A stretch of DNA of 64,000 nt from Alistipes excrementigallinarum (GCA_019112825.1 DXIP01000009.1:145966-209965), one strand, 5' to 3'. Counted from the first letter of the stretch, positions 24,671 through 33,124 are shown. Translations and numbers: made by a program. The notes: generated by a model from the letters alone, not told the origin.

Positions 24671-25966
24671 TTAGAACGCCTCGTTGATGTTGAGCATAAA
24701 GCCGCTCGTCTTGCGGCCGAAGCCGTAGTCGAGGCGTACGTTCGTACGTTTTTTAAGTTCCCAGCGCAGGCCGATGCCGTAGTTGGGCAGCGTCTCCGAC
24801 CAGTTGAAGGTCGAGAGGCGGTGGAAGACGTTGCCGGCACCGCCCCACACCGTGCAGCCGATGCGGCGCCAGATGCGCTGGCGCAGTTCGACCTGGAACG
24901 TAATCATGCCGTTGTCGGTATACTGACCCTCGTAGTAGCCGCGCATGCGCTGGCTGCCGCCCATGCGGGCAAGCATCGGCCACGGCGTACCGTCGGAGTT
25001 GAATTCACCGTAGAGGTCGATGGCCAGGATGCCGTCGCGCCACACCCGCTGGTAGAAGTCGGCCGTGAAGTTGGTGCGCCAGAGCGACTGCCCGCAGTTG
25101 CCCATCGGTTTGGGATAGAAGGTCTCCACGAGGCTGATGTAGATACCCCGGAAGGGGTTCGGGATGAAGTCGCGCGAGTCATACTCGATGATGGCGCCGA
25201 TGCCCGTGGCCGTGTAGCCGGTCTTCTGCTGCACGCCGTCGAAGGTGATGTAGCTCAGGTCCGAGAACTTCTTGCCCTTGGTATAGTCGAAGCCGAGCAT
25301 GCCGCCGATGAAGGTGTTGGGCAGCACGCGATAGAGGTAGCGCACGTCGACGTTGTAGCGCTTCTCGACGAAGTTGCCCTTTTCACCGTAGGCTCCGGCC
25401 CGATACCCTACTCCCCAGATGTCGCGCGGCTGCGACTTGAAGTCCACCGAGTAGTCGATGCGGCTGCGGTTCTGCGCGAAGATGTTGTTGCCCGTGACGC
25501 CCACGGCGTAGAAGCCCGTGATGGAGACGCTGGCGAAGATGGAGACGTTCGAGGGCGAGGTGACCGAGTCGCTCCGGTCGAGCCGGTAGAGTCCGGCGGC
25601 CAGTACGCCGATGCCCAGGCTGGTGTTTTTCGAGTAGCTGGGACCGCCGGCGAAGGTGAAGTCGATTTTCTTCTCGAAGGTCTTGTCGGTGGTCGACTCG
25701 CCGAAGTAGTTGACAATCCGGCGCAGGAACGACGGCCGTCGTCGGGGCAGGGAATCGGATGCGACCGGTACGGACGCTGTGGCTGCTGCCGGCGCCGGGG
25801 TATAGGTATAGTGCAACGTATCGGTGCCGCGTACATAGATGCTGTCCTCCGGGACCGCCTCTGCCGCACCGTTCATGCCGTTCGTGTTGTTCGTGCTGTC
25901 CTGCTGCGCCAGCGCCGGAAGCAAACCTCCGGAGAGCAGGCAGACGAGTAGGGCCGTACGCAACAT
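24671..25966 (-). CDS. BamA/TamA-family outer-membrane beta-barrel protein without POTRA domains
   Basis: A 431-residue outer-membrane protein with a signal peptide (cleavage likely after PALA-QQ), a Thr/Ala/Pro-rich linker to about residue 80, then a 16-strand-type barrel. The diagnostic barrel motif is RMGGSQRMRGYYEGQY (about 340), equivalent to the VRGF/Y loop of Omp85 proteins. The C-terminus ends in an aromatic residue (NEAF), as expected for barrel insertion. There is no room for POTRA repeats, so it is a barrel-only member, like the surface-antigen proteins common in Bacteroidota. Substrate unknown. It lies 12 bp upstream of the eptA-like gene and probably shares its transcript. Confidence 0.85.
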   Translation of the reverse strand: MLRTALLVCLLSGGLLPALAQQDSTNNTNGMNGAAEAVPEDSIYVRGTDTLHYTYTPAPAAATASVPVASDSLPRRRPSFLRRIVNYFGESTTDKTFEKKIDFTFAGGPSYSKNTSLGIGVLAAGLYRLDRSDSVTSPSNVSIFASVSITGFYAVGVTGNNIFAQNRSRIDYSVDFKSQPRDIWGVGYRAGAYGEKGNFVEKRYNVDVRYLYRVLPNTFIGGMLGFDYTKGKKFSDLSYITFDGVQQKTGYTATGIGAIIEYDSRDFIPNPFRGIYISLVETFYPKPMGNCGQSLWRTNFTADFYQRVWRDGILAIDLYGEFNSDGTPWPMLARMGGSQRMRGYYEGQYTDNGMITFQVELRQRIWRRIGCTVWGGAGNVFHRLSTFNWSETLPNYGIGLRWELKKRTNVRLDYGFGRKTSGFMLNINEAF

Positions 25967-25973
25967 GCGGTTG

Positions 25974-26492
25974 TTATTTGTAGTTTTCGAGTACCTTGTA
26001 GAATTCGTTGATGTCCGCCTGCGAGAGCTCGCCCTTGCGCATGAAGACCAGCTCGCCCTCCTTGGAGACCAGCAGCAGCACGAACTTGTTGTTGCAGTCG
26101 CCCAGCCCCCAGGCCGTGCTCAGCGTACGGCTTTCGTCGGCGAGAACAATCGCTCCGTTGCTTTCGGTGCGCTTGCGGGCCATCATGCGGGCCATGTTGT
26201 TGGGAATCAGCGGTGCATCCATGAGGTTCATGACGCCGAATCCAACGAGGTTGTCGCCTTCGGCGCGGTGGTTCTTCTCCATGTCGGTGGTGAACGCCTC
26301 GTTCTGCTTGTGACGGTCGGGGTCCACGTAGAATATCATGAGGTTCTTCTCGCCCCAGTACGGCAGTTTCGCGGGTTTGCCATTGAGGTCAACCAATCGT
26401 ACATTTTCCACTTTGCGGGGCAGCTCCTGAGCCTGGACAACCGAAAGGGTCAGGGCGCATGCCGCGAGAGTCATCAATGCTTTCAACTTCAT
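25974..26492 (-). CDS. YtfJ-like periplasmic protein (thioredoxin-like fold)
   Basis: A 172-residue exported protein with a signal peptide ending VVQA-QEL. The pattern resembles E. coli YtfJ: a central NAEIVLADE-like strand (NGAIVLADESRTLSTAWGLGD), then FVLLLVSKEGELVFMRKGELSQADINEF at the C-terminus. YtfJ proteins have a thioredoxin-like fold but lack the CxxC pair, and none is seen here. Function unknown. The start at 26492 gives a clean signal peptide; a TACCTTTG box at 26517-26524 on the same strand sits just upstream, excluding the far-upstream in-frame start. The gene is first in the run leading to the BamA-like and EptA-like genes. Confidence 0.7.
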   Translation of the reverse strand: MKLKALMTLAACALTLSVVQAQELPRKVENVRLVDLNGKPAKLPYWGEKNLMIFYVDPDRHKQNEAFTTDMEKNHRAEGDNLVGFGVMNLMDAPLIPNNMARMMARKRTESNGAIVLADESRTLSTAWGLGDCNNKFVLLLVSKEGELVFMRKGELSQADINEFYKVLENYK

Positions 26493-26516
26493 TGTCACAC
26501 AAATTAAAGAACTGCG

Positions 26517-26524
26517 CAAAGGTA
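26517..26524 (-). promoter_or_regulatory. -7 box for the ytfJ-like gene (TACCTTTG)
   Basis: Exact TAnnTTTG match 24 bp upstream of the ATG at 26492. It fixes the start downstream of the longer open frame. Confidence 0.55.
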
Positions 26525-26711
26525 TAATTTTTTTGCCGGATATGCACCATCGAATGGCCGCATTTATGTCCTGAAAGTTCAATATGAGGCTCTTGACTCC
26601 GCCTAAAGCGCATCCGGAACGGGTTGGGTTCCGTTTCAGCGTTCGATTGTTCCGCATGTGCGGTGCATGCAAAACGGGGCGCGGCGTGCCCTATCCAAAA
26701 CGGTTTTTCGC

Positions 26712-26719
26712 TATCTTTG
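26712..26719 (+). promoter_or_regulatory. -7 box abutting the tyrosine phosphatase start (TATCTTTG)
   Basis: Exact match ending 7 bp before the ATG at 26727. With the usual few-base distance to the transcription start, the mRNA would have almost no leader. Confidence 0.6.
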
Positions 26720-26726
26720 TCCCGCT

Positions 26727-27230
26727 ATGAAACAGAGGATACTTTTCGTTTGCCTCGGCAACATCTGCCGCTCGCCGGCCGCCGAGGGTATTTTGCGCAG
26801 CCTGGCCGAGCGGAGCGGCATGGCCGGGGAGATTGAGGTCGATTCGGCCGGAACCTACGGTGGTCATGCGGGCGATTTGCCCGATGCGCGCATGCGCCGG
26901 GCCGCCGCGCGGCGCGGTTACGAGCTTACGCACCGTGCACGCCGCCTCCGCGAGTCTGATTTCGAGGCGTTTGACATGATTGTGGTGATGGACGACATGA
27001 ACTACGAGGCGGCCCACCGCATGGCTCCGTCGCGGAGCGAGGCCGCAAAGATTTTCCGCATGGTGGAGTTCTGCCCGTCGTTCCCCGACCGGAGCTACGT
27101 GCCCGACCCCTACTACGAGGGGCATGAAGGGTTCGAGTTGGTGCTCGACATGCTCGAGGAGGGGTGTCGCAACATCCTGGAGCGCTGCCGGGAGGAGGCT
27201 CAGAAGTCGAGTCCGAAGCTGATGCAGTAG
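26727..27230 (+). CDS. low-molecular-weight protein-tyrosine-phosphatase
   Basis: Cysteine-dependent phosphatase of 167 residues. The P-loop CLGNICRSPA starts at Cys9 with Arg15, and the general acid Asp lies in SYVPDPYYEG (about 128). Both are in canonical positions. The catalytic loop starts nine residues in, so the ATG at 26727 must be correct. A -7 promoter box ends only 7 bp upstream, so the transcript is probably leaderless or nearly so. In bacteria this family often dephosphorylates tyrosine kinases that control capsule export, but no such kinase is nearby. The 3' end overlaps the convergent PorV-like gene by 31 bp. Confidence 0.93.
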   Translation: MKQRILFVCLGNICRSPAAEGILRSLAERSGMAGEIEVDSAGTYGGHAGDLPDARMRRAAARRGYELTHRARRLRESDFEAFDMIVVMDDMNYEAAHRMAPSRSEAAKIFRMVEFCPSFPDRSYVPDPYYEGHEGFELVLDMLEEGCRNILERCREEAQKSSPKLMQ

Positions 27231-28081
27231 GTGTCGCGCAGCGGCGAAGAGTCGGCGGCGAAGAGGTAGGCGAAGTCCAGCCGCAGGTGCATGAAGCGGA
27301 CGCCGGCGCCGACCGAGGCGAAGTTGGGCGAGTAGATGCGGTCCTCGCCGTAGTGGTAGCCGGCCCGCAGCTGGAAGAGCTGCATGAGGTTGTATTCGGC
27401 ACCGACCGAGAGCTCGAAGCCCCGGGTCTGCTGCGGCGTGAAGCAGTATCCGAGGTCGGTTCCGACAGTCACCTCGTGGGCGTCGGTGATGTAGGTGTCG
27501 AGTGCCACGCCGGCCGTGGCGCTCATCGGCAGGCGGAGCCCCGAGTGGTCGAGATAGCCGCCCAGATTGGCCAGCTTGCCGCCCACGCGCAGCGTCGAAT
27601 AGCTGCCGAGGTTTTCGAGCGGCAGCGCATAGAGCATGCTCAGGTCGACGGCAAGGGCGTCGAACGTCACTCCGGCCGGACGACGCAGATGGAGGTAGCG
27701 TCCCGCGAGGCCGACGGCCCACCGCTCGTTGATGCGGTAGGCGTAGCCCAGGTCGAGCGCCATGTCGCTGTTGCTCTTTTCACGCAGGTACTGCCGCCAG
27801 CCGGCCTGGATGGCATGCACCTGACCGAGGCGCCAGAAACCCGAGGCGGAGTAGAAGTCATCGCCTTCGGGTGCGAGGTAGGTCGAGGAGAGCTGGCCGG
27901 GGGTGGTGGCGAAGACGGCCGCCGCCGCATTGGTATAGATGGTGTGGGAGCCTGCGAGGAGCGTGGTCGAGAGTCCGCCCATGGCCATCGCCTTGGCGTC
28001 GGAGAGCGGGAGCGAAGCCTCCTGGGCGCGGAGCGTCCCGCCGAGGGTCAGAAGCACGATGAGCGCCGAAATCCGTTTCAT
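27200..28081 (-). CDS. PorV/PorQ-type outer-membrane protein
   Basis: About 293 residues with a signal peptide ending LRA-QEA. It is followed by the AMGGLSTTL and YTNAAAAVF segments typical of the PorV/PorQ (FadL-like) barrels linked to type IX secretion, then alternating beta strands and a terminal FGLDF. PorV shuttles secreted proteins from the T9SS translocon to their attachment step. PorQ and other members have less clear roles, and no other T9SS gene is in the window. The start is MKRISAL at 28081; a second ATG is directly upstream at 28084. A full promoter lies at 28131-28162. Confidence 0.8.
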   Translation of the reverse strand: MKRISALIVLLTLGGTLRAQEASLPLSDAKAMAMGGLSTTLLAGSHTIYTNAAAAVFATTPGQLSSTYLAPEGDDFYSASGFWRLGQVHAIQAGWRQYLREKSNSDMALDLGYAYRINERWAVGLAGRYLHLRRPAGVTFDALAVDLSMLYALPLENLGSYSTLRVGGKLANLGGYLDHSGLRLPMSATAGVALDTYITDAHEVTVGTDLGYCFTPQQTRGFELSVGAEYNLMQLFQLRAGYHYGEDRIYSPNFASVGAGVRFMHLRLDFAYLFAADSSPLRDTYCISFGLDF

Positions 28082-28130
28082 CATAAAGCGTTGTGTTCGT
28101 GGCGGGTGGTGAGCTCCGCCGGGTTCAGGA

Positions 28131-28162
28131 CAAATATACGACATATCCGCCAGACTCCCAAA
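28131..28162 (-). promoter_or_regulatory. promoter of the PorV-like gene
   Basis: On the minus strand: TTTG, exactly 20 bp, TATATTTG. An excellent fit to the Bacteroidota consensus, giving a leader of about 45 nt. Confidence 0.78.
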
Positions 28163-28277
28163 TGCCTCGGGGTGAAAGTGCGGCAAGGCGCGTTGCACGA
28201 CCGCCGTTACTCCCTTGCGGGGGAGGATGCGGCAGCATGCGACGCGCCTTTGTGCGTGCGGCGGCTTCACCGGGGGG

Positions 28278-28718
28278 CTACTCCTCGACGATGCGGATGG
28301 AGAGAATCCGGTCGCCGCGGCGGATTTCGTCGATGACGTCGAGCCCCTCGACCACCCGGCCGAAGCAGGTGTGGATGCCGTCGAGGTGCTTCGTATTTTC
28401 GCGATTGAGGCAGATGAAGAACTGCGAGCCGCCCGTATCGCGGCCGGCGTGGGCCATCGAGAGCACGCCCCGGTCGTGGTACTGGAGCGGGGCCGAGGTC
28501 TCGCACTTGATGCAGTAGCCCGGGCCGCCCGTTCCGTCGCCGCGGGGGCATCCGCCCTGGATGACGAAGTCGGGGATGACGCGGTGGAAGGTCAGCCCGT
28601 CGTAGAAGTTGTGGTTGGCCAGGTCGATGAAGTTGGCCACCGTGCCGGGTGTCGCCTCGGTGTAGAGTTCGGCCTTCATCACCCCTTTCTCGGTCGAAAT
28701 GACTGCGTATTGTTTCAT
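28278..28718 (-). CDS. cyclophilin-type peptidyl-prolyl isomerase
   Basis: A 146-residue cytosolic prolyl isomerase with no signal peptide. The active-site FHRVIPDFVIQGG (Arg and Phe, about residues 45-57), GGPGY, MAHAGRDTGGSQFFI (Gln/Phe pair, about 90-101) and HTCFGRVVEG are all present. Length equals that of bacterial PpiB. It may help fold cytosolic proteins. It stands between the PorV-like and lrgB genes, all on the minus strand, with gaps of about 90-190 bp, so co-transcription is uncertain. Confidence 0.93.
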   Translation of the reverse strand: MKQYAVISTEKGVMKAELYTEATPGTVANFIDLANHNFYDGLTFHRVIPDFVIQGGCPRGDGTGGPGYCIKCETSAPLQYHDRGVLSMAHAGRDTGGSQFFICLNRENTKHLDGIHTCFGRVVEGLDVIDEIRRGDRILSIRIVEE

Positions 28719-28737
28719 GTGTGTCGGGTGTATTGGT

Positions 28738-28764
28738 GCGGGACGTGCGTCCCGGCTGTTTTTT
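28738..28764 (+). terminator. plus-oriented terminator-like hairpin between two minus-strand genes
   Basis: Stem GGGACG / CGTCCC with six T shortly after, reading on the plus strand although both flanking genes are on the minus strand. Possibly it ends antisense transcription; it may also be chance. Confidence 0.35.
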
Positions 28765-28809
28765 CGTTTCGGGGGCGGGATGGATGCCGCTACCCCGCTC
28801 TTCCCTATC

Positions 28810-29505
28810 TTAATAGAGGTAGTGCTCCATGAGCGGCGTGAGCAGCGCCGTGGCCAGCCCCATCAGCGCCATGGCCAGACCGCTGAGGGCCCCCTCGACG
28901 GCTCCGATTTCGATGGCGCGCGCCGTGCCGATGCCGTGGGCCGCCGAGCCCAGCGCAAAGCCGCGGGCCTGGGGGTCGGTAACGCCGCACCGGCGGAGAA
29001 TCCACTCTCCGAAGATGCTGCCGAAGATGCCCACGCAGAAGACCACCACCGAGGTGACCGTCGCGATGCCGCCCAGAGGGCCTGCCACCGAGACGGCGAT
29101 GGGCACGGTGACCGATTTGGGGGCCAGCGAGTTGACAATCGCCCGCTCGGCACCGAATGCCATGGCGATGTAGACCACGCTCAGCACTCCCACGACGCAG
29201 CAGGCAAGCGTCGAGATGATGACCGGGATGAGCCGGCCGCGCAGTTGGTCGATTTGCTCGTACATCAGATAGCCCAGAGCGACGACCGACATGCCCAGCA
29301 CGAAGTTCAGGATGCTCGTGGCCTCCTGATAGCGCGGGTAGTCGATGCCCGTGCAGCGCAGAAAGACGATGACGGCGATGAAGGTGAGCAGCACGGGGTG
29401 GAGCAGCGGCGTGTGGACGCGTCGGTAGAGGCGCATCCCGACGCAGTAGAGGCCGACGGTGAGCGTCAGCAGGAAAAGGTCCGAAGCGATGATGTCATAC
29501 CACAT
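28810..29505 (-). CDS. lrgB: LrgB/CidB family membrane protein
   Basis: Integral membrane protein of 231 residues with about seven to eight hydrophobic helices. The family signature SLAPKSVTVPIAVSVAGPLGG (about 125-145) and the C-terminal GSAAHGIGTARAIE are both present. LrgB works with LrgA in holin/antiholin-like control of murein hydrolase activity, or in pyruvate and glycolate transport. Which role applies is not decided by sequence. It follows lrgA by 48 bp on the same strand. Confidence 0.9.
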   Translation of the reverse strand: MWYDIIASDLFLLTLTVGLYCVGMRLYRRVHTPLLHPVLLTFIAVIVFLRCTGIDYPRYQEATSILNFVLGMSVVALGYLMYEQIDQLRGRLIPVIISTLACCVVGVLSVVYIAMAFGAERAIVNSLAPKSVTVPIAVSVAGPLGGIATVTSVVVFCVGIFGSIFGEWILRRCGVTDPQARGFALGSAAHGIGTARAIEIGAVEGALSGLAMALMGLATALLTPLMEHYLY

Positions 29506-29553
29506 GATGGGAAGGTGTATGTTGCTGTTTGTGTGTCGTTTGGGTGAGGAAAA

Positions 29554-30066
29554 CTATCGGGCTGCCGCATCGTGCTGTCCGTCGGACGTCTCGCTTCGCC
29601 GGACGGCTTTGGATTCAGCACCGGACCCGGCGGCTGCGGAGACCGTCTCTCCGGACGCCTCTTCGGGCATCTCCTCGCCCGGCAGGGGCGAAATCTCCTC
29701 TTCGGGCTCGGCCACGGGCGGCAGCGGGGCTCCGTAGCGGCGGTTGAGACTCTGGAAGGTCTTGCCGGCCACGAGCAGCACGGCGACCGTCGAGACGACG
29801 CCCGAGACCACCACGGCCCACAGATTGTCGAGAATCACCCGGTAGGAGTCCATCAGCCCCACGCCGAAGGGGACGAAGAAGAGCGCCATGCCGGCCAGCA
29901 GGAAACGGGCTGCCGGCCGCACGGTCTCGGCCTTGACCCAGTGCAGGCAGAGCGAGGCGAAGAGCAGCACCATGCCGATGATGTTGCCCGATACGATGTT
30001 CCCGGTCAGGCGGCTCAGTACGTTGCCCACCAGCCAGAAGAAGAGGATGTAGAAGAGTCCTGTCAT
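29554..30066 (-). CDS. lrgA: LrgA/CidA family holin-like protein with long acidic tail
   Basis: A 170-residue membrane protein with four hydrophobic helices in the first about 118 residues (SGNIIGMVLLF and PFGVGLMDSYR are typical). A hydrophilic tail of about 50 residues rich in Glu, Pro, Ser and Ala follows. Classical LrgA is about 120-145 residues, so the tail is an extension. The start is taken at 30066 (MTGLFYILFF), since the upstream open frame reads through GC-rich spacer. A TATATTTG box lies at 30163-30170 on the minus strand. It forms an operon with lrgB. Confidence 0.85.
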   Translation of the reverse strand: MTGLFYILFFWLVGNVLSRLTGNIVSGNIIGMVLLFASLCLHWVKAETVRPAARFLLAGMALFFVPFGVGLMDSYRVILDNLWAVVVSGVVSTVAVLLVAGKTFQSLNRRYGAPLPPVAEPEEEISPLPGEEMPEEASGETVSAAAGSGAESKAVRRSETSDGQHDAAAR

Positions 30067-30254
30067 GATTCGGAGCTTTGTGCGCGGAGCGGCGGCTTTG
30101 TGAAACCCCATCCGGCGTGCCGTTTGCCCTGCCGGAGCGGCTCCCCGTCCGGTTTGGCGCGGCAAATATAGGGCTTTCCCCGTGACATTGCGCCGCAAGA
30201 GGGGAAAAATTGCCTGCGCGGGCCCCTTTTGGCCCGGAATACCTATCATTTGGG

Positions 30255-30286
30255 ATTGATAAGCGCATGGAAATTTCGTATCTTTA
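30255..30286 (+). promoter_or_regulatory. promoter of feoAB
   Basis: TTG, 20 bp, TATCTTTA: seven of eight -7 positions and ideal spacing, giving a leader of about 20 nt. No obvious Fur box was recognised. Confidence 0.7.
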
Positions 30287-30309
30287 CGTCCAAAAACTCG
30301 AAAATACCT

Positions 30310-32946
30310 ATGCGTCTATCGGATTTGAAGACCAGCGAATCGGCGACGATTCTCAAGGTGCACGGTCACGGCGGCTTCCGTCGCCGAATCATGGAGATGG
30401 GCTTCGTGCGGGGGCAGCGCGTCGAGGTGCTGCTCAATGCACCGCTGAAGGACCCCATCGAATACAAGGTCATGGGTTACGACATCTCGCTGCGGCGCAG
30501 CGAGGCCGACATGGTGGAGGTGCTCTCCGACAGCGAAGCAAAGCAGTTGGCCGACGAACAGGCCCGTCAGGTGGTTGACGATGCGTCGGGACGTGCCCCT
30601 AAAGGGGATGCGCTTCCCGAAACGGGCAGTGTCGAGCGGGTGATTCACGAGCGGAGCCGCCACATCGAAATCGCCCTGGTGGGCAACCCCAACAGCGGCA
30701 AGACCTCTCTGTTCAACGCCATCTCGGGCGGTCACGAGCATGTGGGCAACTACAGCGGTGTGACGGTCGATGCCAAGCGGGGGCGCTGCACCTACCGCGG
30801 CTATACGTTCGGGGTGACCGACCTGCCGGGCACCTACGCCCTCTCGGCCTATACGCCCGAGGAGCGCTACGTGCGCAGCCACATCGAGAAGAACAACCCC
30901 GACGTGATTGTCAACGCGGTGGTGGCCTCGAACCTCGAACGCAACCTCTATCTGACTACCGAACTGATTGATATAAACCCGCGCATCGTAGTGGCGCTCA
31001 ACATGTACGACGAGCTGGACGCCAGCGGCGCCACGCTCGACTACGACAGTCTGGGCCGCATGCTCGGTGTGCCGATGGTCCCCGTCGAGGCGCGCAACCA
31101 CAAGGGCATCGAGACGCTGCTCGACACCGTGATTGCGGTCTACGAGAACCGTGACGAGCGGGTGCGCCACATCCATATCGGTCTGGGTCCCGTGGTCGAG
31201 GAGAGCGTCCGCCGGCTCCACGACGACATGAACGAATACCGCAGCCAGCTGCCCAAGGCCTTTCCGCCGCGCTACTACGCGATGAAGATGCTCGAGGGCG
31301 ACCACCAGGTCGAGGAGTGGCTGCGCGGCTGCGAACGCTTCCCCAAGTGGGTGGAGATTCGCGACCGCGAGGCGCAGCGCATCTCCGAGGCGCTGGGCGA
31401 GGATGTCGAGACGGCGATTGCCAACCAGAAGTACGGCTTCATCTCCGGAGCGCTCAAGGAGACGCTCACCCCCGGCATGGGGGCCGAACGCTCCGCAACG
31501 GCGCTCATCGACACGCTGGTGACCCACAAGCTGTGGGGCTTCCCCATCTTCTTCTTCCTCATGTGGCTGATGTTCTGGTGCACGTTCAGCCTCGGCGCCT
31601 ACCCCCAGGGGTGGATTGAGACGCTTGTCGGGTGGATTGGCGAGGGCATCAACGCCCTGCTGCCCGCCGGCCCCATCCGCGACATGCTGGTTGACGGCGT
31701 CATCGGCGGCGTGGGCAGCGTGATTGTCTTCCTGCCGAACATCGTCATCCTCTACCTGTTCATCTCCTTCATGGAGGATTCGGGCTATCTGGCGCGTGCG
31801 GCCTTCATCATGGACCGCATCATGCACCGCATCGGCCTGCACGGAAAATCGTTCATTCCGCTGGTGATGGGCTTCGGCTGCAACGTGCCGGCCATCATGG
31901 CGACGCGAACCATCGAGAGCCGCAGCAGCCGTCTGATAACCATCATGATAACTCCGTTCATGTCGTGCAGCGCGCGAATACCCATCTACCTGCTTCTTGC
32001 CGGCACCTTCTTCCCCGGCCGGTCGGGGCTGGTGATGTTCTGCCTCTATGTGCTGGGCATTCTGCTGGCCATCGTCACCGCACGGCTGATTCGGCGCTTC
32101 TTCTTCCCGGTGGACGAAACCCCCTTTGTCATGGAGCTGCCACCCTACCGGCTGCCGACCTGGAAGACGACGCTCCGCCACATGTGGGACAAGTGCGCGC
32201 AGTACCTCCGCAAGATGGGCGGCATGATTCTGATAGCGTCGGTCATCGTCTGGCTGCTGAGCTACTATCCGCGCACCGAGGAGCCCGTGCCGGCCTCCGT
32301 ACATTATGAGAACTCCTATCTGGGCCGGATTGGCAAGGCCTGCGAGCCGGCCTTTACGCCGATGGGTCTCAACTGGAAGGCGGGTGTATCGCTGCTCTCG
32401 GGCGTGGCGGCCAAGGAGATTGTCGTCAGCACGCTCGGCGTGCTCTATGCCGAGGCGCCCGTAACCGGTGCTGAGACGTCGGTTGCCGCCGGTGCGGCGC
32501 CGGAAGCAACTCCTGTAACTGAGCCGGCATCGGAAACGACCGCAGCTCCGGCATTGGAGCCTGCCGCCGAAGCAGCCGCAATATCCTCTTCGGAGCCTGT
32601 GGCAGGAACGGCCGCCGTACAGGTGAACGAGCCCTCTGCCGCAACGACCGCTTCGGAGGAGGTTGCCGCAAGCCGGGCATCGGCCACGGCCGAGCTGGCC
32701 GAGTCGGACGATGAGGAGGCCGAGATGGCCAGCCTTTCGAAGCGGCTGCTTGCGAGCGGCGATTTCAACACGGCTTCGGTCATTGCCTTTCTGGTCTTCA
32801 TCCTCATCTACTTCCCCTGCATCGCCACCATTGCGGCCATCGCCTCGGAGGCGGGCTGGAAGTGGGCGCTGACGTCGGTGGTCTACAACACGGCGGTGGC
32901 CTGGCTGGTGTCGTGGGTCGTCTATCACCTCATAAACTGGTTGTAG
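30310..32946 (+). CDS. feoB: FeoA-FeoB fusion ferrous iron transporter
   Basis: An 878-residue Fe2+ permease. Residues 1-75 form an SH3-like FeoA domain (GFRRRIMEMGFVRGQRVEV). The GTPase domain starts about 118, with G1 GNPNSGKTS (125-133), G3 DLPGTYALS and G4 NMYDE. The membrane core then shows the conserved MGFGCNVPAI and SGVAAKEIVVSTLG. A stretch of about 90 residues (nt about 32452-32725) of Ala/Glu/Thr/Ser low complexity is inserted just after LGVLYAE and before the last gated helices. Fused FeoAB is known in Bacteroidota, but this insert is long. A small Cys-rich partner gene begins 1 bp after the stop. Confidence 0.95.
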   Translation: MRLSDLKTSESATILKVHGHGGFRRRIMEMGFVRGQRVEVLLNAPLKDPIEYKVMGYDISLRRSEADMVEVLSDSEAKQLADEQARQVVDDASGRAPKGDALPETGSVERVIHERSRHIEIALVGNPNSGKTSLFNAISGGHEHVGNYSGVTVDAKRGRCTYRGYTFGVTDLPGTYALSAYTPEERYVRSHIEKNNPDVIVNAVVASNLERNLYLTTELIDINPRIVVALNMYDELDASGATLDYDSLGRMLGVPMVPVEARNHKGIETLLDTVIAVYENRDERVRHIHIGLGPVVEESVRRLHDDMNEYRSQLPKAFPPRYYAMKMLEGDHQVEEWLRGCERFPKWVEIRDREAQRISEALGEDVETAIANQKYGFISGALKETLTPGMGAERSATALIDTLVTHKLWGFPIFFFLMWLMFWCTFSLGAYPQGWIETLVGWIGEGINALLPAGPIRDMLVDGVIGGVGSVIVFLPNIVILYLFISFMEDSGYLARAAFIMDRIMHRIGLHGKSFIPLVMGFGCNVPAIMATRTIESRSSRLITIMITPFMSCSARIPIYLLLAGTFFPGRSGLVMFCLYVLGILLAIVTARLIRRFFFPVDETPFVMELPPYRLPTWKTTLRHMWDKCAQYLRKMGGMILIASVIVWLLSYYPRTEEPVPASVHYENSYLGRIGKACEPAFTPMGLNWKAGVSLLSGVAAKEIVVSTLGVLYAEAPVTGAETSVAAGAAPEATPVTEPASETTAAPALEPAAEAAAISSSEPVAGTAAVQVNEPSAATTASEEVAASRASATAELAESDDEEAEMASLSKRLLASGDFNTASVIAFLVFILIYFPCIATIAAIASEAGWKWALTSVVYNTAVAWLVSWVVYHLINWL

Positions 32947-32947
32947 C

Positions 32948-33124
32948 ATGACGTGGCAGGACGGCATCGTCTGGCTCTTCGGAGTGGTACTGGCGGCGGT
33001 GGTCGTTTGGCGGCTTGTGCAGACGCTGCGCGGCAGGCGTGTGCCCGCGTGCGGCAGCTGCAGCCGCGAGTGTCCAATGCGGAACAAGGGCAAGGATGCC
33101 CGGTGCCCCGGCGAGCCGAAGTAG
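32948..33124 (+). CDS. FeoB-associated Cys-rich membrane protein
   Basis: A 58-residue protein with one N-terminal membrane helix (about residues 6-24) and a short basic stretch. The Cys-rich tail reads ACGSCSRECPMRNKG and then CPGEPK, with four Cys, spaced like a metal- or cluster-binding site. Such proteins commonly follow FeoB in Bacteroidota and Firmicutes (FeoC/p12-like role proposed). Its ATG comes 1 bp after the feoB stop, so coupling is near certain. The function (iron hand-off or regulation) is inferred from position. Confidence 0.85.
   Translation: MTWQDGIVWLFGVVLAAVVVWRLVQTLRGRRVPACGSCSRECPMRNKGKDARCPGEPK

Noticed and set aside
30316..33093. 925-codon minus-strand frame opposite feoAB
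   Set aside because: Antisense shadow of a conserved gene; no recognisable protein content.
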